Translations under genes and position numbers: made by a program
Notes under the pieces: generated by a model
Database searches by the model: none
What the model saw: only the letters and a program-made list of their open reading frames with translations
Told to the model about the DNA's origin: nothing
Shown here: one piece after another, positions 61,298 to 64,000 of the stretch
How positions within the stretch are numbered: the stretch's first letter is position 1
Layout of the letters: the number at the start of each line of letters is the position of its first letter
Source of the DNA: a virus
Length of the DNA: 64,000 bases
Strand: one strand, 5' to 3'
Virus record (IMG/VR): IMGVR_UViG_3300049259_000177
Span: 1 to 64,000 of that record

Positions 61298-62460
61298 CGC
61301 TCGACCGCCTCGATCATGCTCTCGACGCCCGGCACATCCCGACCGTAACAGCCCATCGCCAGACCAACCTTGTTGGTGAGCATCTGCGCTCTGAAGGTGT
61401 AGTTCTGGCCTTGCACCGGCTGGAACCGCCAGGTCAGGAAGAACGAGCCGTAGTATTGCTGGCCCGACGCGATCGCCGATGCGTTGGTCTTGGTGTCACG
61501 GCTGGTGATAGATGCGTCGGCGTTGACCTCGGCCAACACCGCCGAGAATCGGCTGACCGTACCTGCTACGACCGTACCGAGGCTGATCGCCAGCACCACG
61601 CTCAACTGGATCTTGATGGGACGGACCCCACCGACGACACCGATCTGCAACCCGGGGATGTCGTGCGCGTTCCCATCCGCCGCATTCGCCTGCGACAGCG
61701 AAGTAGCAAGGAACGCGTAGGCCAGTTCCCGTCCACCGGTGTTGTTAACCGCAGTCGTGTTCGCCGCGATTGCTGCCGCGTTCGCCTGCTCCGCCGCTGT
61801 TGCCCGTGCGACTTCGGCTGTCAAGTCCGTGATCAGCGCGCGCAGGTTGATGGCGGCGGTGTTGGCAGCCTCCGCCGCCTGTGCCCGGTTCGTCTCGGCG
61901 GTCAGGTCGGTGATCAGCGCGCGCAGGTTGATGGCGGCCTGCATCGCCGCCGCGCCGGACTCGTCGCCGCGCAGTTGGGCGTCGATCTCGGCGAGCGTGT
62001 CAAGCGCGACGTCCAGGGTTCCGCCGGTCAGCGCCGAAAGTTGCGCGTTGACGTACGCCCGGTCGCCGTGCACGTCCGGTGCACTGACGTGCGCGGCGAG
62101 CACGCTGTCCCCGTGAGCCCGGTCGCCGTGTGGGTCGGCAGCGGTCTCGTGCGCGGTGATACGCGGTCCTGCGACCGGGTCGGTCTCCGCCGTGATGCCA
62201 CCGCCCGGGCCACTACCGCCGAGTGTCGCGGGGTCGACGCCTTCGGCGAGCATTGTGTCGGCGTTCCAGGTCAGCACTTCGCGGTCTTGCAGCGTCGCGT
62301 AGTCGGCGAAGATGTTGCGCGGTCCGGTGACCAGCGGCGTGTCCGCGTCGGCGTACTGCGCGTAGCCAGCGTTGACCAGCCGCCGCGCGTCCTCATCGGC
62401 GACGTCGATGACGTCGCCGACATGATGACCCTGCCACGGACTTGAGAACTTGACCCTCAC
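61294..62460 (-). CDS. Fibre-like protein in the connector region, 388 aa
   Basis: GTG start (MRVKFSSPWQGHHVGDVIDV). N-terminal module with NAGYAQ shared with the gene at 60145. The middle (residues about 165-235) holds two nearly identical 27-residue units (AAINLRALITDLTAE and following) typical of coiled or triple-helical fibre shafts. A C-terminal beta-rich domain (YGSFFLTWRFQPVQGQNYTF) could bind ligand. Might be a head fibre or a neck appendage. Unusual place for a fibre gene. Confidence 0.7.
   Translation of the reverse strand: MRVKFSSPWQGHHVGDVIDVADEDARRLVNAGYAQYADADTPLVTGPRNIFADYATLQDREVLTWNADTMLAEGVDPATLGGSGPGGGITAETDPVAGPRITAHETAADPHGDRAHGDSVLAAHVSAPDVHGDRAYVNAQLSALTGGTLDVALDTLAEIDAQLRGDESGAAAMQAAINLRALITDLTAETNRAQAAEAANTAAINLRALITDLTAEVARATAAEQANAAAIAANTTAVNNTGGRELAYAFLATSLSQANAADGNAHDIPGLQIGVVGGVRPIKIQLSVVLAISLGTVVAGTVSRFSAVLAEVNADASITSRDTKTNASAIASGQQYYGSFFLTWRFQPVQGQNYTFRAQMLTNKVGLAMGCYGRDVPGVESMIEAVER
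61829..61938 (-). repeat. 81-bp tandem repeat in the fibre-like gene
   Basis: A 29-bp core beginning GTGATCAGCGCGCGC occurs at 61829-61857 and, 81 bp away, at 61910-61938; the intervening sequence is partly similar. The period of 27 codons agrees with the duplicated protein unit. Recombination between copies could lengthen or shorten the shaft. Confidence 0.75.
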
Positions 62461-62996
62461 TGGCTTACCTCCCGCTGACGTGTCTCGACGGCAACAACTT
62501 CGAGCGCGTGGTGCATGAAGTGGGTGCCGACGTCCTCGTCGGTCCCGTACTCACTCTCGGCGGCGCGTGGGAACGTGCAGCGCACGCTGGCCTTCACCGA
62601 CGTGCCCGCGACTGTCGTCGGGCTACGCTCAATGTGTCGGGCGAGTTCGTTGGGCAGCACGACGCTCTCACAGCGACAGTGAATCCGGTTTCCGATCGGC
62701 AGGTCCGGGTCGCCGGGACGGCGGGCGAGGTCGAAGCCAGCACGGATGTCGTTGGCGTCGTTGCCGGTGTTGACCTTTGGGATCTTGTAGCGAAGATTCG
62801 ACGGGACTTCCTGGCCGTCGGCGTAGACATGGCTGGGCCGCACCTTCTCGTCCCGGCGGGTGAGCCACGTCTTCGCGTCCGGGGCACCGCGCTTGGCTTC
62901 GGTCTCGACGCGGACCGTGAGATGGTCGACATAGGGCCGCACGATCTTGGCGGCGACGAGAGTGTCTAGTCCGGCGGTCATCTCGAAGCGACTCAT
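62457..62996 (-). CDS. Minor head / connector protein (Mu F-like), 179 aa
   Basis: Begins MSRFEMTAGLDTLVAAKIVR. The middle WLTRRDEKVRPSHVYADGQE with VPSNLRYKIP and LPIGNRIHCRCESV follows the C-terminal pattern of Mu F-like minor head proteins (RDxxVRPxH, GxxVP, CRC). Lies in the head-tail connector block. The following segment is beta-rich. ATG at the 4-bp overlap. Confidence 0.75.
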   Translation of the reverse strand: MSRFEMTAGLDTLVAAKIVRPYVDHLTVRVETEAKRGAPDAKTWLTRRDEKVRPSHVYADGQEVPSNLRYKIPKVNTGNDANDIRAGFDLARRPGDPDLPIGNRIHCRCESVVLPNELARHIERSPTTVAGTSVKASVRCTFPRAAESEYGTDEDVGTHFMHHALEVVAVETRQREVSQ

Positions 62997-63373
62997 GGCG
63001 TCGTGCTCACCCCGACCCGGATCTGCCCTTGGATGCGCACGTAGTTGACGCTGGCGTCCTCGCTGTGCCGGATGTTGTCGGCAGTGCGGATGAACCACTC
63101 GCGGCCAGTGGCGACGTCGACGGGGTTGCCGTCGTCGTCGAGTTGGTACTCGACGACGAGGTCCTTCGGCTTCATCGGCCACAACGCCGGATCGACAGAG
63201 ATGTTGTAGATGCTCTCGCCGCCTTGCAGGTTCGCGCCGCCGCCGGTGACCCGCCCTGGGTAGGCGGGCGTTGGGTCGGCCCAGCCGCCGGGCACGAGGT
63301 CACCGTGACTGTCCGGCGTCAAGTCTTCCTGACGACGTAGCGCGAGCGCTGTGTTCGGCAGCAAAACGCTCAT
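62993..63373 (-). CDS. Head-tail connector (head closure) protein, 126 aa
   Basis: Begins MSVLLPNTALALRRQEDLTP. A beta-rich protein (GRVTGGGANLQGGESIYNIS, DLVVEYQLDDDGNPVDVATG) with a C-terminal RIQGQIRVGVSTTP. Small size and order in the operon fit a head closure (stopper) protein of the connector. Similarity is by position and composition. Confidence 0.7.
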   Translation of the reverse strand: MSVLLPNTALALRRQEDLTPDSHGDLVPGGWADPTPAYPGRVTGGGANLQGGESIYNISVDPALWPMKPKDLVVEYQLDDDGNPVDVATGREWFIRTADNIRHSEDASVNYVRIQGQIRVGVSTTP

Positions 63374-64000
63374 AGCCGAATGACCCTGCTGCGGCCGGGG
63401 CGGATGAACACTCGCCGCCCGGCGAGGCGCCACCGGTCGAGGCTCTTGAGCGTGGGGGCGCCGTTGGTCGCCTGTGGGCCTGCTTGTGCGCGGCTACTGG
63501 CGAGGCTCTCGACACCGCCTGGGGTCAGGTACTCGTAGGAGATCGACTGGCCCTCGACGGAGACGCTGCGCACCCGCTGCGCTTTCTTGCCCTGCATCGA
63601 CTGCCACAGCCGCACCACGTCCCCACTGCGCAGCACCGTGTTCTCGATGTAACGCCGGACCGGCAGGTAGATCGGCTGGGTGGCGTCGATGCCCGCGATG
63701 TAGGTGATGGTGTAGCGCCCAGTGGGCTGGCCTGAGATCGGGTCGGCCTCCGGTTCGGCGGAGGTGATCGAGATGACCTTCGACTCGCGCAGGCGCCAAC
63801 CATCGGGATAGGCGATACGGCCGGTCTCGATGAACGTCGTCGGCGTGATCGGGCGCCCCAAGTAGCCCTCGACCTCAGCCTGTGCGTCGTAGATGGCGCC
63901 GGTGATGATTTCGGTGGAAGTGTCGTCAAGCGGCTGGCTAAGGCCGAGTCGGATGGCGATCTTCTCGACCGGGACGACGAGCGGGCACGGTTCCTCGAAG
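63370..64000 (-). CDS. Head-tail adaptor protein, partial at window edge
   Basis: Open in frame to the right window edge (first visible residues FEEPCPLVVPVEKIAIRLGL); no start codon in the visible part, so the N-terminus lies beyond 64000. SQPLDDTSTEIITGAIYDAQ and AEVEGYLGRP resemble the helical bundle of HK97 gp6-type adaptors ('AEVEGYLGRP' is a frequent signature). The C-terminal part is beta-rich and basic. Connects portal to the closure protein. Confidence 0.8.
   Translation of the reverse strand, partial: FEEPCPLVVPVEKIAIRLGLSQPLDDTSTEIITGAIYDAQAEVEGYLGRPITPTTFIETGRIAYPDGWRLRESKVISITSAEPEADPISGQPTGRYTITYIAGIDATQPIYLPVRRYIENTVLRSGDVVRLWQSMQGKKAQRVRSVSVEGQSISYEYLTPGGVESLASSRAQAGPQATNGAPTLKSLDRWRLAGRRVFIRPGRSRVIRL

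Noticed and set aside
1-64000. CRISPR array, integrase or attachment site
   Set aside because: No regularly spaced repeats of 24-40 bp and no tyrosine or serine recombinase signature were found in the window; tandem repeats seen are inside fibre and initiator genes.

Overview
The window looks like part of the genome of a tailed bacteriophage (siphovirus type) that infects an actinobacterium. The evidence is very high G+C, many GTG starts and long runs of small genes overlapping by 4 bp (ATGA or GTGA). It also carries a WhiB-family protein, a DUF3039 protein and a DnaA domain IV homologue, plus a tail module in the usual order: tail terminator, major tail tube protein, frameshifted assembly chaperones, tape measure, distal tail, fibre. 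Capsid, portal and large terminase genes are not in the window and probably lie beyond position 64000. No integrase, DNA polymerase, tRNA or CRISPR array was found. The host genus cannot be told from the sequence alone.

Layout. (1) 1-17.6 kb, minus strand: a dense array of about 55 small accessory genes, mostly unknown, including a DnaA-domain-IV protein, DUF3039- and DUF2958-like proteins, a possible ADP-ribosyltransferase-like protein, a Cys/His/Asp papain-like-fold candidate and a frameshifted DUF7352-like gene; it ends with a helix-turn-helix protein. (2) 17.7-20.8 kb, plus strand: nine small genes including a secreted staphylococcal-nuclease-like protein. (3) 20.8-25.8 kb: mostly minus-strand small and membrane proteins and a HTH/terminase-small-like protein. 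(4) 25.9-31.9 kb, minus: the replication and recombination block (HTH protein, HNH nuclease, DnaC-like loader, winged-helix initiator, second HNH, WhiB, Cas4/RecB-like exonuclease). It is flanked by a cluster of palindromes at 26.4 kb and holds iteron-like repeats inside the initiator gene. (5) 32.0-34.1 kb, plus: three genes ending in a strong bidirectional terminator. (6) 34.2-39.3 kb, minus: a second tail-fibre/minor-tail module. (7) 39.4-41.9 kb, plus: small proteins, a DnaQ-like exonuclease and a papain-like cysteine peptidase. (8) 41.9-44.4 kb, minus: a small hydrophobic protein and RecT with two upstream genes. (9) 44.6-64 kb, minus: holin-like membrane proteins, a giant fibre with an S74 autoprocessing domain, distal tail, tape measure, chaperones, tail tube, connectors, plus an alpha/beta hydrolase and a fibre-like protein inserted among the connectors.

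The most striking feature is a genome-wide regulatory scheme. At least seven transcription units begin with the same promoter: a TTGNNN -35 box, an 18-19 bp spacer holding the 9-bp near-palindrome CGCTAAGCG, and a TACNNT -10 box. Most are followed by a 5' leader hairpin whose stem changes in a compensatory way while the loop AGAGCGA stays constant, and then by a CAGGAG ribosome-binding site. Further copies of the operator lie inside genes or in reverse orientation, which recalls the stoperators of cluster A mycobacteriophages. A second promoter class (GACRCTA, 14-16 bp, TANNCT) precedes the tail tube, chaperone, connector, exonuclease and holin-like genes; at three or four genes it sits only 6-7 nt before the start codon and so predicts leaderless mRNA. 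The recombination genes (exonuclease at 31 kb, RecT at 43 kb) are in separate units but both carry the leader hairpin, so they could be co-regulated through it.
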